Source: Asterias rubens
Lineage: Eukaryota > Echinodermata > Asteroidea > Forcipulatida > Asteriidae
Assembly: GCF_902459465.1 (NCBI RefSeq)
Contig: NC_047062.1
Span: 3,970,501-4,034,500 of the forward strand
Reading direction: 5' to 3'
Length of the DNA: 64,000 bases
A model generated the notes under the pieces. That model had not been told where the DNA came from. It searched no databases and saw only the letters and a program-made list of their open reading frames with translations. The translations under genes were made by a program, and so were the position numbers. Positions 11,464 to 23,605 of the stretch are shown in pieces. Numbering within the stretch: position 1 is the first letter of the stretch; every line of letters begins with the position of its first letter.

Positions 11464-13020
11464 TTCAAGAGAAATCCTTTAGACATCACATGCTGCTTCA
11501 TAGCTCTCGGTGCGTTTTCATACAGCTCTTTGAAATTGTTTAGTTCTGTTAATTTTCTTTTTAAAGATCAGAACCCTGTGTTTATTCATGAGCGCCACAC
11601 ACACCCTTTTTTTTCAACAAACCACTTTAATAATAAAAATGGAAATAATTAACCTATTTTTTAAGTTAAATATACGCTTTTTTTTTTACTTGGACACAAT
11701 AGCAGCCAATGCTTTAAACTGTTTTGGTTGTTTTAGTCTACCATGTTGACCATTAAGCTACAAATGAAATAAAATTGCTGTTTCATTACTTCCATGGCAA
11801 ACCAAAGTCACCTTCATTAAACCAATGCCCGGTCCCCAAAACCCCAGAAAATATGCCATGTCTAATACAAAGTCCAAAAGAAGCAGTCAAACACAGAAAT
11901 CTCCATAAACAAGATGGCTGCCATGGTCCCCAAAACCCCAGAAAATATTCCATGCCTGAAATAAACTCCAAAGGAAGCAGTCAAACACCCACAGCTTCAT
12001 TTCCATAGTGTTTAAGTAGAAGTCAAGATGGCCGCCATGCCTTCTTCCGTGCTGCAACCGTCATTAACATTGAATCTCATTACTGAGGCATGTGTTAAAA
12101 TGGGTCAAGTGCAAATTTACTCCATAAGCAATAGGAAACTAATTTCCAGCGGGGGTCGCTTTCATGTATTTATTATTATTGTTTCAAGGAGTGTCACCTT
12201 CAACTCCGTGTCCTTGTTTGGAATAAAATTTATTTTACCTTGACATGAATATCTCTTTGTTGGAATAATTTTGTAGTTGCTTATTATTAATAAGAATGAA
12301 ATTGCAAATATTTAAAAGTATTGGCACATTTCTAACCTGTTGTTAATTTTTGTTAAGAGCATGAATAAAAGACACGCTCTTCAGGTATGCAACTGTAACT
12401 TCACAAAAAAATTCAATAATTTTGTATAGTATTTTTCAGTTTTAGGAATGGTAAAACTGAGATTAAAACAGAGGAAAACAGCTAATCCAAGGAAAAGTTG
12501 CATGCCTGGTTCTTAGAGCTGAAAAGAAATGACGATTTTTGAGGGGGGAAGCCAAAGTATTAAAAAAAAATAATAACATTCTTTACAATTGAAAAACACA
12601 AATTGCAAACCAATGAAAAACCACTGAGCAACTCCATAATGCTTAAAGGGTTCTTTACCATAACAATTGTTCAAACGCTAGCAGCATCGTTCTGTCACAT
12701 ATTGGGTTTTGAAAACCAATGATATTATAAAACCCCAATTTAAAAAAGACTGTACACTTTTAAGATGCATTGAGGCAGCCACCTTGGTTTGTTCATAATC
12801 ATAAACATATAGGCATGGATGATCTCAAAGGCATAAAGATGGAGGCCATGCCATTTAGACAGTCATCTGCATCACTGCAGCCATTTTAATTTTTAATTTT
12901 TATTTTATTATTATTACTATTTTTATTTATTTATTTATTTATTTAGTTTTTGGTTTTTTTGAGGGGGGGGGGGGTAATTCCCTTGTAAATTGATCATGCA
13001 TTGGCCTTGAATAAAATCAT
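11464..13020. other. gene-free AT-rich stretch
   Basis: No exon or intact transposon seen. At 11815-11850 and 11925-11950 a short phrase 'gtccccaaaaccccagaaaa' is repeated with flanking similarity ('aagatggctgcca', 'aagcagtcaaacac'), a local partial duplication with spacing near 108 bp. 12893-12975 is a TTTA-rich then poly-G simple repeat. Confidence 0.5.
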
Positions 13021-13031
13021 GGCAGCCAAAG

Positions 13032-13181
13032 CAATAGGAGACTTTCCAACGCTAGGCGGCAGCAGACATACCGGGTAAATTTCCATTGTTTACGTAGTTC
13101 TGAACATGCGCATAATTCTGAGAACAATGGATTTACCCGGTAAGTCTGCTGCCCTCTATCGTCCCAGAAAGTCTCCCATTG
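13032..13181. repeat. inverted repeat around AATTTACCCGG core
   Basis: Left arm CAATAGGAGACTTTCC...GGCGGCAGCAGACATACCGGGTAAAT pairs with right arm ATTTACCCGGTAAGTCTGCTGCC...GAAAGTCTCCCATTG. Arms are about 55-60 bp and the loop about 35 bp. No coding capacity; MITE-like. Confidence 0.7.
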
Positions 13182-13472
13182 TCGTGGTGCCCTGTGCTTT
13201 TGCTGCGGTGCCCTTTGCAAAGGTACGATACAAATTACAACATTTCAAGTAGAAGGTACATCGGAGCACCCCTTCAAGAGTAAAGTTCAAGGCCTGCATG
13301 TGCACCCTTGGTACCATAACATTTCCGGACAATGCCTTTACTATGAGTTGCTCCTAATAACAATGGTATCCCAAATAAAAATGGTATCACAAAATGACAA
13401 ATCTGCCGCTGAGAAGAACGCCGTTACAAACTGTGACTTTCTCATCTTTCTGTGACTTTCTTTACATTGTTA

Positions 13473-13800
13473 CCAATTCAATTCAATTCAATTCAAAAAA
13501 CTTTAATCATCCTTTGCAGGCAATTACAATAGCAGACCAGCTCCGTATAAAAATATTAAGAGTCATATACAATACACAATAATTTAAAAATATAAAGATT
13601 ACTTGACAAAATGACAAGGCAGATTATGTACAAATGGTTGAAACCACAGCAATTATATACAAGTGAATACTATTGTTAAAAAAATATATAAAAAAACACA
13701 CCACACATTATAGGTTGAACGTACACTATTAAGAACTACAACACAAATAAGACATTTTAAAACAGGTAAACAGTGGCGAACCAGACCTCCAAATAGTTGA
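13473..13800 (-). mobile_element. candidate LINE 3' region with TTGAA pentamer tail
   Basis: Starts with four tandem AATTC pentamers (13474-13493), which read as a TTGAA tail on the minus strand, then an AT-rich stretch. A second locus at 57207-57400 has the same pentamer start. The 3' end of a non-LTR element is the simplest reading, but no reverse transcriptase residue is visible. Confidence 0.35.
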
Positions 13801-13897
13801 CATCCCGCACACGAAAACAGTTGAAAACAAGTGCACTACCCTACCACGTATCAGATATCCATTAAAAATAATCTCTATTCATACTCAATAAAGACTT

Positions 13898-14239
13898 TTA
13901 AAGGGAAGATACACGTTTGGTAATTGTCAAAGACCAATGTTCTCACTTTGTGTATCCCAACATAAGCCTGTCAATCAAAAATTTGAGCTAAATTGGTCAT
14001 CGAAGTTGCACGAAAATGATGAGAGAAAAAAACACCCTTTTTGGACGAATTTTTAGATAGGAATAAAAGACTTTTATGTTAATGAGAAATTACTTCTTTC
14101 TCAAAATCTATGCTACTTCAGAAGGAGCCGTTTCTCACAATGTGTTATACTATCAACAGCTCTCCAATGCTCATTACCAAGTCAGTTTTAAGTTAATATT
14201 TGTTTTGAGTAATTACCAAATGCGTACCTTTCCTTTAAA
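13898..14239 (-). mobile_element. TTAA-type MITE family 2
   Basis: Begins TTAAAGGGAAGATACACGTT and ends ...ACCTTTCCTTTAA. The interior follows family 1 ('ggtaattgtcaaagaccaat', 'gaaggagccgtttctcacaa') but the outer termini differ (GGGAAG.TACACG in place of GGCAGTGGACAC). A second copy is at 21895-22272. Confidence 0.75.
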
Positions 14240-16874
14240 TCTTAAACAGGTTGTGGTAATCAGTTCACTTTGGGCCATCAATTCACATCCGTACAAATAA
14301 GTTGTCCCGCTTTTAAATCTTACTTTACGGCTACCATGTGCCACAAATGGCATTCCTTGTAAATGGTTAATGTCACAATCCAAATAATAATGATTACCAC
14401 ATTATTATATGTTTCAGGGAAAACAAAGTAAAAGGGGTTTGGTTTCTGCCCAACAAAAATTACAGCACATCAAACAATGTGAGATGGCAATGGATGAAAG
14501 TTAAATATCGATGGTAATGCCAACCGCAACATAAGATCTACAGCATTACCACACGGCACTCTTCAAACACAAGTCACTAGAGGGCGCCACAGCAACTACT
14601 AAGGGTACATAGCTCTATGGGTACACCTAGGCCTACATGTATAAAGACAGGTTTTGGCTTTATATGTAAACACATGCACGCCAAATTTGACTGTGAATCT
14701 TCAGAACCGTGACGGTCATGTGAACTGATGCAAGGTCAAAGGTGATTATGTATGTGAGCTCGACGGCAGATCTCGTAAATCCCGTGCATAAATCTCAAGC
14801 CTCATAGTGTGATTTTAGATGTTCAGGCTAGACCGCACTTCACTAAAGGAAGACAAAAATCTTGGGCCAGGCCTCATGAATAAAATTATGTAAAAACCCC
14901 ACACCTTTGAAGATTGAAGATCAATGGCATTTACGGATGTTGAAAACTTGTCCACTCTGAAAATGTAGGGACATTTTCCAAAATCTGGCAGTTAGATTGT
15001 TCATGGGTGATTCCATTTTGGATGAGCTCAGCTAATCAAAATTCTTTGGTTATTCTTCCTCAATTTAAAGCGAAAGTCTAGTTGTTAGCAAATAATAACA
15101 CTTTGATTTGATTTCAAGAGCCTGAGAGACTTTTAATTTTTCAATCTCCCTTCAAAATGATGAAATCAGAGCTCAAAATTCAAATCAAATAAACCACGGA
15201 GGAAGATCAAACAAAAACCAAACATGGAAGAAATCAAGTAGTGTATGTGGGATTTTAGGCATTGTATGGTGAGGGATCAATAAATATTTGATGACAATTG
15301 ATACAAAATTGAAACGGTTGGTGTACAATCATGATCTGGCATCAACATTGAGCAACTAAGCGTTGTGTCACAAACTCAGAAACTAATAAAAGAAAAGCAA
15401 TAATGGTGATGTGTGCACGTCCATTGAAGCAGGAAATTAGGTTAGAGTTTCATACACTTTTATGAGGCTCCCCTCCCATTATCTTTGTGATAACGTAATG
15501 ATGCAAAATATAAGTTGCTGATTCTAGTTAAAACAACAATTAAAATGGCAAAAGATTATTTTGCCCCTTCAGCCTCGGTTTGGATACATTGCTTTAAATG
15601 GATGTAAATAAAGATGTCTGTAAAAATTGTCTACTGCTTCCAAAAAAATTTGGACGACACTTTAATTTCCCATTCTGTAACGTTAAAGGAATACACATAA
15701 CACTGTTAAGTACTTCTTGCATTGGAGTGCTCAGTTTTACCAGGATGAAATATTATTAAAATTGATTTGTTTATATGTTCTAAGAGGTATTGATTTTAGA
15801 GTTGAGGGCAACAGTCCTTTCAGCATTCTGAACGGTAATGGAATCTGTGTCATACAGTTTACTCACAATCCAATTGTGTCCTAAGCAGCTTACAATGACG
15901 ACAAATGGTGACTGGCGTTGGTGACACACAGCGCCCCCCCCCCCTCGCCCCAGGGCAAAGGTCATCAACCTGAGTCATCCTTCTCCAAAATAGATTTCAC
16001 ATTGGATGTTAATATGATTACTAAAATAAGAAGCTTTGTACGGCGGTTATCAAATCAAAGAGTGGGACTCCTCCACCAATGAGCCAGGAATCACATTTTC
16101 CAAATAAATGTGGCTCTGAGAAGATCTGTGGGCGTAATTTCATGAACGTAATTATTTGCTTGCCATGGCATGCAGCCTTTACAGAACAGAGTTTGTGTTT
16201 TCAGAGCACCAGATTACAGCACGAGGGACCCTTGGTGTCATTGAGTATGCATGCACGCCAGCATAAATTAATTACCCATGAAATATGCTTCCATCAGTGG
16301 AGCAGTAACATGAATGGGTGTGGAAATAAGGTTGTCAGCTATCATCAGAAGATGAATGGTGACCTCGCTTTCTCTTGACAAACCAACATGAGAATCAGAT
16401 CATAATTAAAACATACACAATCTGGCACAACTAATGGCAAACTGATGGTCAGTTGTCAAGAAAAATAAACAATTAAAGGTTGAAATACTTTGTGTACATG
16501 AAAAATTAACTCCAACTGCCACTGCTAGAAATTATGACCTCTACTCATTTATAAAGGCATATTTTCATCATTCAACCAAAACAACTATTTTTTTTTCAAA
16601 ATGGGTACACTTTTTGTTTAAAAGACACCAAATGAACAACAGATAAATATTGATTTAATCTCTGCAGATTTTGTATTTGACAAACTCAAGCACTTTTTAT
16701 TCACCATTGACACAGCCATAGTTTACTGATATTAGTATAGTAAATAATTTTGAGATAACTGATGCATCAGTAGTTTTCGAACTGCTGTTCATAAAATGGA
16801 CACAAACTACCTGCGCACCAATGATTGTGGCTGTGCACAAATACATTTGATGAGAAGTCATTTTCAAACACTGC
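14240..16874. other. gene-free stretch with repeat-poor islands
   Basis: No gene. The phrase 'ttaggcattgtatggtgagg' with following 'atcaata' at 15255-15285 recurs at 22428-22460, so it belongs to a small dispersed repeat. Around 15000-15240 and 16080-16380 the DNA is repeat-free with TAATTA, TAATCA and CTTTGAT words, possible regulatory DNA. The 99-codon ORF at 16079-16378 has no domain or splice context and is not called. Confidence 0.35.
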
Positions 16875-17242
16875 TTAAAGACACTGGACACTATTGGTAT
16901 TTGTCAAAGACCAGTCTTCTCACTTAGTGTATCTCAACACATGCATAAAATAACCAACCTGTGAAAAACTGAAGTTGCGAGATAATAATGAAAGAAAAAA
17001 CACCCTTGTCAAACAAAGTTGTGTGCTCTCAGATGCTTGATTCTGAGACCCCAAATTCTAAATCTGAGGTTTAGAAATCAAATTCGTGGAAAATTACTTC
17101 TTTCTCGAAAACTTCGTTACTTCAGAGGGAGCCGTTTCTCACAATGTTTTATACTACCAATAGCTCTCCATTACTCATTACCAAGTAAGGTTTTATGCTA
17201 ATAATTATTTCGAGTAATAACCAATAGTGTGCACTGCCTTAA
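16875..17242 (-). mobile_element. TTAA-type MITE family 1
   Basis: Ends TTAAAGACACTGGACACTAT and ATAGTGTGCACTGCCTTAA; internal family 1 phrases are present in reverse order to the copy at 7422-7807. Confidence 0.85.
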
Positions 17243-17439
17243 AAAAAGAATTTGACTGAGTTTCCAACTGCAGCATGAATAGAGTAGCCAACCAGAATGC
17301 AACGCTTGAACAAATAAATCACTGATCACGTTAAGAAACACTGAGTACAGACCCCCCATGATGCTAATAGGATTCTGGGGTTTTCTGACAAACGCTGAAT
17401 TCCATTACAGACTGATCTCCTGAGAAGGGGGGGGGGGGC

Positions 17440-17660
17440 TCGATAAGCCCAAAGCTTTAATCGCATTCAGGATGACAGGTTGCCCATCATATGGATTGCG
17501 AGATCGGAGAGAGCGAGAATATACATGGTATCCCATCCAGCAACTATCATTATCAACTTAATTATCATGGACACGTCAACCAATCATTGCTGGTTAACAG
17601 GCAAATGAAGTGGGAGTCATGTGGCACACACTAACCTAAGAGGGAGATTGCACCCACGAT
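17440..17660. other. repeat-free island, possible regulatory DNA
   Basis: Non-repetitive, flanked by a poly-G run. It contains closely spaced homeobox/GATA-like words ('caactatcattatcaactt', 'aattatcatgg', 'caatcattg'). No exon. Function not shown. Confidence 0.2.
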
Positions 17661-18309
17661 TGATGCACAAATGTATTATTTTTGTATGCCGCACCTTATA
17701 TTGAACAAACGTTTTACCTGGTGGAAGAGAGTACCGCATTTGGCCAAATTGCTATTTCTTGTATTAATTGCAAAGTTCTATTTCAATAAGTGAATGATGC
17801 AAGTGGTCCTGATGGCGAAACTGACATGTCTGGTACATGTACTCACATTAAAGGGTTTGGCTACTTTTTGTACGACACAAAACACAAAAGTTTACAGATT
17901 TACATTAAACTTACACGGATAAAGATAATGATAGTAGAAATCCTCCCTTGAAATATTACTTGCTGAGGTGCTGTAGTTTGGAGAGAAAAAAATTCCCAAA
18001 ATTATTTTAACATGATCAATGGATTTACGGGACTCCCCTGAAAACCTTTTTTTTTCTCTCAAAACTTGGCGACTAATGAAGCTGAGACTACTACAGGTAA
18101 ACTACATTACATACATCTTTATTCACAGTGAGTAGGGAGTCATGTCAATGTCAGTATAACTGCTGCATCGAGTTTGTTGACTCTGTTTGATTCAAAATAA
18201 GATCAAACATGATGGCAACAATGCTACTTCTTGTAAAAACTAACCTTTGACTTTAAATATTTGATATAAAAAGTCACTGCGACATCCCAAGTTTTTAAGT
18301 AAACTCAGG

Positions 18310-18600
18310 TCTAAATCAAAGAAGCTTGTGGAACGCGCCACCAACAAGTCTGAGAGAAGCTCTGTCGCTGGCTGTGTTTAAATGCCTCCACAAGACATTT
18401 TTATTCCCAGAACCATCCCAATTTGCTCCTCTCTTTGTTTATCTGTTGGCCTGTAATTGGTCTGTTTTTGTTTTTGTTCTTGTGTTGCCCTCCCTTTGTT
18501 AGGCGTTTATTTGTATAGCGCCTTATAAATGCTTTGTATTGTTAGTAATGTTATAATTATTATTATAATTAATATTATTATTAAAATGCTACTATTTTTA
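18310..18600 (+). mobile_element. LINE 3' end (L2/CR1-type)
   Basis: The frame around 18330-18420 retains a decayed RT C-terminus (LWNAPPTSLREALSLAVFK followed by CLHKTFLF). The 3' region ends with 'atagcgccttataaatgc' and an ATT-rich tail, as in the copy at 7811-8106. Confidence 0.65.
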
Positions 18601-19166
18601 AAAATCAACTAAAACTTTTACAAACCAGTTGTAAATTTGATAGCGAGGTAAGCATAACCAACAGCAAGGTTTGCAAATTGATCCACCACACCAACATCTT
18701 TCAACCGAATGTGTAAGTTGTAAAGTTATATCCATGGCTTAAAAAAGTATGTCTGCCCTTTCCCTCTCAGGCCAAGCCAACGCTGAATGCAATCTAATAC
18801 AGTCAGACAAGTCCTGTCCAGCCATTTGCCACACCAAAAATGCAGGAATGGTTGACAAGCGGCTGAGTGAGTCTGCCAACTGCGGATATGACGTTGACTG
18901 CCGACACTGCGTACTTTGCGCATACCAACAAGGAACATGACATGCAAGGAGATTGGAGTTCAACTGTCAAGTACCTTGCCTGGATCTACCACCAGGGAGT
19001 CCCACGAAGCTTGGAGAAGTTCAAAGAGGTTTTTTTCATACCAAGTACAGTATCACATGTCAGTAGTTATATCCAACCCGTACATACGTTATACCAGAAC
19101 TGTAATCTTCGCTGACTTTCTCACATTGTCTCTTTGGCAAGAAACCAATGGTTATTGGACCAGCCG

Positions 19167-19312
19167 TCAATTTCACAAAACTCTTAGGACTTAGGACGAG
19201 TTAAGTTCCGAATCCAAATACGAAGGACGCATTGAACACATCCTAAGTTAGGACGGGTAACTCGTCCTCACTCGAGTTAGGATTAATCCTAGCAAATCAT
19301 GAAATCGGCTGC
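19167..19312. repeat. decayed inverted repeat with TTAGGACGAG words
   Basis: Words 'atttcacaaaactcttagga', 'cctaagttaggacgggtaac' and 'gagttaggattaatcc' are relatives of the better preserved inverted repeat at 47055-47203 (TTTCACAAAGAGTTAGGACT). Confidence 0.5.
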
Positions 19313-20234
19313 AGGCAGTTCTTTCTTATGATTTTTTATCATGTTAGTAACTGTGTAGGCATTACAGAGATGATCAATTTAAAAACAATTACAGAATAAC
19401 AAATTATGCTCAAGTAAAACACTATTTTCACTATGAAACTTAAAACTGTACTAAAAACGCATATCCAAAGATTTACTTCATATAAAAGACAATGAGTGGT
19501 AGAAAAGAGTTGAAATATTTATAGTTTCTGCACATCAGACTTCTCAGCCTCCTACCAGACGTTAAAGGGATCTAAGCAAGATGATGGATGTGTAGTAACT
19601 CTAAAGATTGTCAATAAATCCAGCTGATTCTTCAGGAGAACAGAAAAGACATAGATATAAAAAAAAAACATGTTCATCTATGCATTTTACTTAATAACAA
19701 CATCAGGAGAAATGAAAAATAATGTAAATACACATGAAGTCGATTTAAAGAAGGTTTTATGTTGTATGAAGCCAGCTTTAATCAACACTGTTATCATGCT
19801 AGACTTTCATTCTAGAGTTGACCATAATCTGTTCAAAAATCAATTAATATGTTTATTCGTCAATTACATCAGTGTCCACACTGCACTACAGAAAAATCAA
19901 GATTCTTCATCATGAAATTTGTTTGTTCAACTTTTTGTAAGAGTCCTAGTGAGATTGTCTTGTACTCCTTATTTTGTGTGCCTGAATGGAATTTTAGTCA
20001 ACATAGTCAACAAGACAATCTTGTGAATCAATTAGCATGAGAGATTTGGGCAACAAAGTATTTTTTTCAGAAAAGTATATGTCTGGTATTGTAGTCCATC
20101 TCAAAGAGTATAAACCAATTCATACACAGCTCTCTTTTACACCAAAGAGATAAAGAAGAGATCCAACACATTGGTGTACACAAATTTCCCCTTTAACCTG
20201 ATATTTTTTAAAAACCCTTTCAATTTATATTACA

Positions 20235-20500
20235 GTAGGACTACACACTCAACGCACACACACACAGCCCTAGACCGGAGACAGAGCACGACGAGCAAGC
20301 CGCCGCGGGACAGGCAGCACCAACCCATGTGGGAGCCAGGTCGGATGCAAAGAGAGATGGTTGGAGGCAGGGCATCTTTCTCATCGACGTAAGCACTGAT
20401 ACCATGGTGACACAGGATGCCTTGAGATTTACAGAATGTCTGGGATGTTGCCAGCTTAAGAAGCATCAACTTGTCTGCAGCGGCTAGAATTATGTCAGGC
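20235..20500. other. exon-like GC-richer segment, identity unknown
   Basis: Three frames are open for 75-90 codons. On the plus strand a CA-rich acceptor-like site (near 20265) and a donor 'cgacgtaagca' (GTAAGC from 20390) bracket an open frame. On the minus strand an uninterrupted frame runs through LAAADKLMLLKLATSQTFCK. No family is recognised, and lack of stops may only reflect higher GC, so I do not call a gene. Confidence 0.2.
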
Positions 20501-20550
20501 AAATTTTCACACTTTTTTTTTCTTATACTTTTTTTTCCCTTTTTTCTTCT

Positions 20551-21230
20551 CTCCCCTTCTTAAATCCAGTCTGATAATTATGAAGTAGTTGCCTTTTTTT
20601 TACTAAGAGCTTATTCATCGCCAGTACTCATCCACTGTAATGTGTAGAGATATGTTAAAAGAGAAAATATTTTAAAGGAAAGTTGGAAGACATCGGGCAA
20701 TTTCTTCGTCTCTCCCCTTCTTAAAGGAACACGTTGCCTTGGATTGGACGAGTTGGTCTATAAAAAGCGTTTGTAACCTTTTTTTTTAAATGCATATGGT
20801 TGGAAAGATGTTTTAAAAGTAGAATACAATGATCCACACAAATTTGCCTCGAAATTGCGTGGTTTTCCTTTTACTGTGCGAACTAACACAGTCGGCCATT
20901 TCTGGGAGTCCATAAATGACCGACCGTGTTAGTCGACGAGGTAAAAGGAAACCCGCGCAGTTTTGAGGCATGTTTGGATGGATCATGTATCTACTTTTAC
21001 AACATCTTGCTACTCATATGCATTTTACAACAAACCGTTACAAATGCTTTTCAAAGACCAACTCGACCGATCCAGGACCACGTGTTCCTTTAAATACAGT
21101 CTGATAGTTATGAAGTAGTTTCCTTTTTTATTTTACTAAGAGCTTATTCATCTACAGCACACAACTACACTAATGTGTAGAGACATGTTAATAGAGAAAA
21201 TACTAAAAAAAGAAAGTAAGAAGGCATTGG
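20551..21230. repeat. tandem duplication (about 170-bp unit) interrupted by a MITE
   Basis: Unit one (20551-20720) starts CTCTCCCCTTCTTAAA and contains 'cagtctgataattatgaagt', 'actaagagcttattcat' and 'atgtgtagagatatgtta'. The start recurs at 20711, where the MITE at 20721-21093 intervenes, and unit two resumes after it ('cagtctgatagttatgaagt', 'actaagagcttattcat', 'atgtgtagagacatgtta'). Confidence 0.8.
20721..21093. mobile_element. TTAA-type palindromic MITE, TIR TTAAAGGAACACG
   Basis: Left end TTAAAGGAACACGTTGCCTT, right end ...GGACCACGTGTTCCTTTAA. The two halves pair over much of their length (for example 'gaccaactcgaccgatcc' at the right against the opening, and a central 'gtcggccatt...aatgaccgac'). 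It sits exactly at a TTAA inside a duplicated host sequence, so the target-site duplication can be read directly. Confidence 0.85.
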
Positions 21231-21894
21231 GCACTCATTGCCACTCATTTTGCTTGAATAGAACTAAATCTATCTTCAGCCTTTTTTTTCTTGATTGTTA
21301 AAAATCTTGTCATAATTTCAAACACATAAATCAGTGCCCAGGTGCCTCCATTCATTGGTGAGAGTCGAAACTAAGTTTGAATGCCCAAAAGTTCATCAGG
21401 AGAATTTACTCAACATCATAGAAGACTATAGGCATGCTGAATGAAGACATGTACATGTACATGTCATTCGGGAACAAAAGCCTTGCTTCACGCTATGCCT
21501 TGATGTTGTCCTGTTTGTGATTATTTACACAACTTCCGTGTAAATTGTTGTTGTCTTTACTACATCTGTGGTTTGCCATTATTTATTCATTATCATGTAT
21601 ATTAACTTTAATGATGGACACAAATGTAACTTTATGGCAACATTGAAATAAATGTATTGAAATTTGTAAAGTAATGTAGTCACTGCACACGCCTATAACT
21701 AACCTTCCGTATGGCGCACAAGGAAAGAGACTGGCTGCCATCACCAATGAGGTCTCACAACGGAAACAGGCATGGTTAAATATCCGTCACGCACAACTTT
21801 GTGCTCAGTGAGGGCGCTGTTTGAGCATGTGACATCATATGCAAGGGGCCTCTTTGGCCAGTCACAATTATGGTTGTCATGTAGGCACTTTTTC

Positions 21895-22272
21895 TTAAAG
21901 GCACTGTACACGTTTGGTAATTGTCAAAGACCAGTGTTCTCACTTGGTGTATCCCATCATAAGCATAAATTAACAATCCTGCAAAAATTTGGGCTCAATC
22001 GGTCATCAAAGTTGCGAGAAAATGATGAAAGAAAAAACACATTTGTTGGACGTATTTGTGTGCTTTCACATAGGAATAAAATAGTTCTAAGCTAAAAGTC
22101 TTTTATTATTTTAGTGAGAAATTACCTCTTTCTCAAAAACTACGTTACTTCAGAGGGAGTCCGTTTTCCACAATGTGTTATACTATTAACAGCTCTCCAA
22201 TGCTCGTTACCAAGTCAGTTTTTAAGTTAATATTTTTTTTTAGTAATTACCAACTGTGTACCTTCCCTTTAA
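21895..22272 (-). mobile_element. TTAA-type MITE family 2
   Basis: Starts TTAAAGGCACTGTACACGTT and ends TGTGTACCTTCCCTTTAA, with the interior phrases of the copy at 13898-14239. Confidence 0.75.
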
Positions 22273-23085
22273 ATGCTTTGACAGATTTGCTTTGACAGAG
22301 TCCGCACCTTGACACAAATACGGTTCTACCCAATGGTTTGGTTCCGACGAGAACCAAGAACCCTCCGGTATTATGAAGACTCAATGATACAGCCTTTATA
22401 ATGTAAATTCATATGAATGGGTTTTAAGGCATTGCATGGTGAGGTATCAATATTTAGTTATTGGTAACACCAATGCTACATGTAGATTTGTTATTTGAGA
22501 ACTTATCTTTCTATTTATTTTACTGTCACTGAGAAGATTTTTGTAATTCGGGAGACAACTTGGTCCTGAAAATCAATGTAATTGGTGCTGACAGGTGGAT
22601 ATTTCTTTGTGCATGTTAGAACAATACAATTTGTAATTTGGCGAAATAAAATGTAATTAACATCTTTTCAAAGATTAATTTCTTTGTGCAAGTCATTTTG
22701 TATTTGTTGACAAAACAATATAATACCAGTTCTCATGTCATCTTATGTTAATTCCTTACAAATTTATCCTTTGACACACAGTAGACACTGACCTTTGTTT
22801 GAGAAGAACCCAGTCTTGGAGACACCCATTATATGCTACAATGATTTCAATTATTGATTAATACACACTCTATTGTCTCCTATTCTTTCACCTTTTTCTC
22901 CAGTATTGTTTTGAATCAATATACTTCCAAGGTGTACTCCCACTAAAAAAAGAGAAAGTCACTTCCTTTCAATGGTTTTTACTGTTGAGGTGTGGCTCAA
23001 TGATTTGCTTGGTTCGAGGTGATCTCTAAATTTGGAATGTTTTTTGGAAAGGGTTGGTATTTGCATCCATGGTTCATGGCAAGCT

Positions 23086-23265
23086 TGTTTGGCCGAGCAG
23101 TCTTGTTCAGCAAACCCAAGCTCTGGTGTTGTCCTCAGCAGAGTGTGGGTTTGAATCCCGGTCATGACACCAGTGCCCTTGCTTCACAAAAAGTTGGGAA
23201 GGTGGTGCTCTCTGCTCTACCAACGAGGCTCCTGGTGAATGATTACCATATTATGCCTACATCCT
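23086..23265 (+). repeat. tRNA-derived SINE family A, head and partial body
   Basis: TGGCCGAGCAGTC gives an A-box-like match and GTGGGTTTGAATCCCGGTCA a B-box with T-arm, in the spacing of a type II (Ser/Leu-like) tRNA. The complementary head 'gccgagtggataagagcacc ... gggttcgaatcccggtcgtg' is at 34060-34147 on the other strand. No intact cloverleaf, so not a tRNA gene. Confidence 0.65.
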
Positions 23266-23385
23266 TGCGGACTTTGAAGAAGGTAACCCTATTTCCCTGG
23301 TCACACTTAAATTGGGTTGACAGCTAAAATCAGTAGCCCTCGTCGCTCAAGAAAGATAAAAAAAACTTTGGTACAGCAACTTCAA

Positions 23386-23605
23386 GTGTGCCTGATTTCA
23401 TAGAGCTGCTTTAGTAGACAACAGCGCTCATCATTTTCTGCTAAGCAAAAATAAGCAGGAAACTAAACACCAATTCTACATATGGTATTGTCTTTTGGCT
23501 GGTTAGAACCTATTTCTAGTATGCACAATTGTTGGGAAATTTCGCTAATGCTTGTGGTTACTGCTTAGGCATGAAATAGGGCTAAGATTAGTTAGACCTG
23601 TAAGC
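23386..23605. repeat. relative of the GGGCCCAATTTCATAG MITE
   Basis: Left end 'cctgatttcatagagctgct', right end 'gcttaggcatgaaatagggc', imperfectly inverted. Confidence 0.45.

Noticed and set aside
16079..16378. 99-codon ORF on the plus strand
   Set aside because: No domain, no splice-site support and mixed composition; the segment is more likely non-coding unique DNA.
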